This document shows positions 5,866-6,081 of a DNA stretch of 6,081 nucleotides, piece by piece. The notes beneath the pieces were generated by a model. It saw only the letters and a list, made by a program, of their open reading frames with translations. It did not search any database and was not told where the DNA came from. Source of the DNA: Candidatus Saccharimonadota bacterium. GTDB taxonomy: Bacteria; Patescibacteriota; Saccharimonadia; Saccharimonadales; Saccharimonadaceae. Where the stretch lies: the NCBI GenBank assembly GCA_020428185.1, contig JAGQNH010000008.1, forward strand, positions 1-6,081, read 5' to 3'. The first letter of the stretch is position 1. Each line of letters opens with the position of its first letter. Both the position numbers and the translations under genes were made by a program.

Positions 5866-5876
5866 ATGCAAGGTAA

Positions 5877-5951
5877 AGGGGATTAGTACATCGGCTAGTA
5901 TAGCGGTCTCCAAAACCGCAGAGGTAGGTTCGATTCCTACATCCCCTGCCA
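5877..5951 (+). tRNA. trnW: tRNA-Trp, anticodon CCA
   Basis: The full cloverleaf folds. The acceptor stem is AGGGGAT (5877-5883) with ATCCCCT (5941-5947). The D stem is GTAC/GTAT, with a GG-containing loop. The anticodon stem is GCGGT/ACCGC (5903-5907, 5915-5919) around CTCCAAA, giving anticodon CCA at 5910-5912. The variable loop has 4 nt, and the T stem GTAGG/CCTAC encloses TTCGATT. Discriminator G5948 (the usual identity base of bacterial tRNA-Trp) is followed by a genome-encoded CCA (5949-5951). It reads UGG only, consistent with UGA serving as a stop in this window. Confidence 0.97.
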
Positions 5952-5959
5952 AACAGGAT

Positions 5960-5990
5960 AGATCTCATTTTTGAGGTCTTTGTTGTTTAT
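5960..5990 (+). terminator. Probable Rho-independent terminator of tRNA-Trp
   Basis: AGATCTCA (5960-5967) pairs with TGAGGTCT (5972-5979), eight pairs including one G-U, around a TTTT loop. A T-rich tail, TTTGTTGTTTAT, runs from 5979 to 5990. It begins 9 nt after the tRNA CCA end. The stem is modest in GC, so efficiency is uncertain. Confidence 0.65.
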
Positions 5991-6024
5991 TTCACTTCTG
6001 TTGTTTTCGTCCTTTTCAGCGGTT

Positions 6025-6053
6025 TTGTTAAGCACTTTTTGAGTATCCATAAT
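6025..6053 (+). promoter_or_regulatory. Weak possible promoter reading out of the window
   Basis: TTGTTA (6025-6030) and CATAAT (6048-6053) are spaced by 17 bp, matching four and five of six consensus bases. It would serve a gene beyond the right edge. Such matches are common in AT-rich DNA, so this is tentative. Confidence 0.28.
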
Positions 6054-6081
6054 TTAGCGTGTTTCGTCACTTTTTTGCTAT

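Larger units (their letters stand above)
5590..5876. other. Divergent AT-rich intergenic regulatory region
   Basis: These 287 bp separate the glucan operon (leftward) from tRNA-Trp (rightward). They contain the operon leader and promoter, an inverted repeat around its -10 box, a 16-bp A/T palindrome, a CAATAG/CTATTG inverted repeat, and the tRNA promoter. ATTTATGTATT occurs twice (5631-5641 and 5772-5782). By eye, 5701-5820 is only about 22% GC, half the coding value. I see no gene or structured RNA here. Confidence 0.7.

Noticed and set aside
5983..6042. Short + strand frame from a TTG encoding a hydrophobic peptide (about 19 residues)
   Set aside because: It starts in the terminator tail with no ribosome binding site; the hydrophobicity comes from the T-rich sequence.
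5937..6050. 37-codon minus-strand frame starting ATGGATACTC near the right end
   Set aside because: It runs antisense into the 3' half of tRNA-Trp and through its terminator, has no Shine-Dalgarno, and its peptide is low-complexity and polar.
1..6081. UGA recoding (Gracilibacteria/SR1 code)
   Set aside because: Two long genes end in TGA at the expected family length and no in-frame TGA interrupts any gene; the tRNA-Trp anticodon is CCA.

Overview
The window reads as a compact, moderately AT-rich bacterial segment. By rough eye count coding DNA is about 42-47% GC and the main intergenic gap about 20-25%. UGA is a true stop (the GT4 and GH57 genes end in TGA), so the code is standard bacterial and not the UGA-glycine code of Gracilibacteria. 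My best guess at lineage is Candidatus Saccharibacteria (TM7) or another Patescibacteria group. This rests on remembered resemblance of the gene set, the extended -10 promoters and the tight packing. No marker gene proves it.

Layout. Bases 2-835 (+) hold the 3' part of a DesA1-type soluble acyl-ACP desaturase that begins before the window. Bases 901-1107 (+) encode cysteine-free ribosomal protein bL33 (rpmG), with its own extended -10 promoter and a perfect 11-bp-stem terminator. On the other strand, 5589 down to 1139 is a three-gene operon: a GT4 glycosyltransferase, a GH57 alpha-amylase-family enzyme (ATGA overlap with the GT4 gene) and a GH15 glucoamylase-type enzyme (30-nt gap, strong Shine-Dalgarno). 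It is driven by a near-consensus sigma70-type promoter at 5653-5682, whose -10 box is bracketed by an inverted repeat that could be an operator. The AT-rich gap 5590-5876 separates this operon from a divergent tRNA-Trp(CCA) gene at 5877-5951 (+), which has an encoded CCA end and its own terminator. Bases 5991-6081 carry no gene I can support, only a weak possible promoter reading out of the window.

How the genes fit together. None of the three operon proteins has a visible signal peptide, so the module is most likely cytosolic: GT4 would extend an alpha-1,4-glucan, GH57 would cut or transfer on it, and GH15 would release glucose. This parallels the GT4-GH57-debranching enzyme sets I recall from Bacteroides and the GT/GH15/GH57 cluster of Methanocaldococcus jannaschii. 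The desaturase, if the host is an epibiotic Saccharibacterium, is an oxygen-dependent lipid-modifying enzyme of strongly actinobacterial type.

I see no transposon, CRISPR array, phage gene or clearly unprecedented system. The best leads are the glucan operon with its candidate operator, the actinobacterial-type desaturase, and the rpmG terminator written inside the last codons of the convergent GH15 gene.
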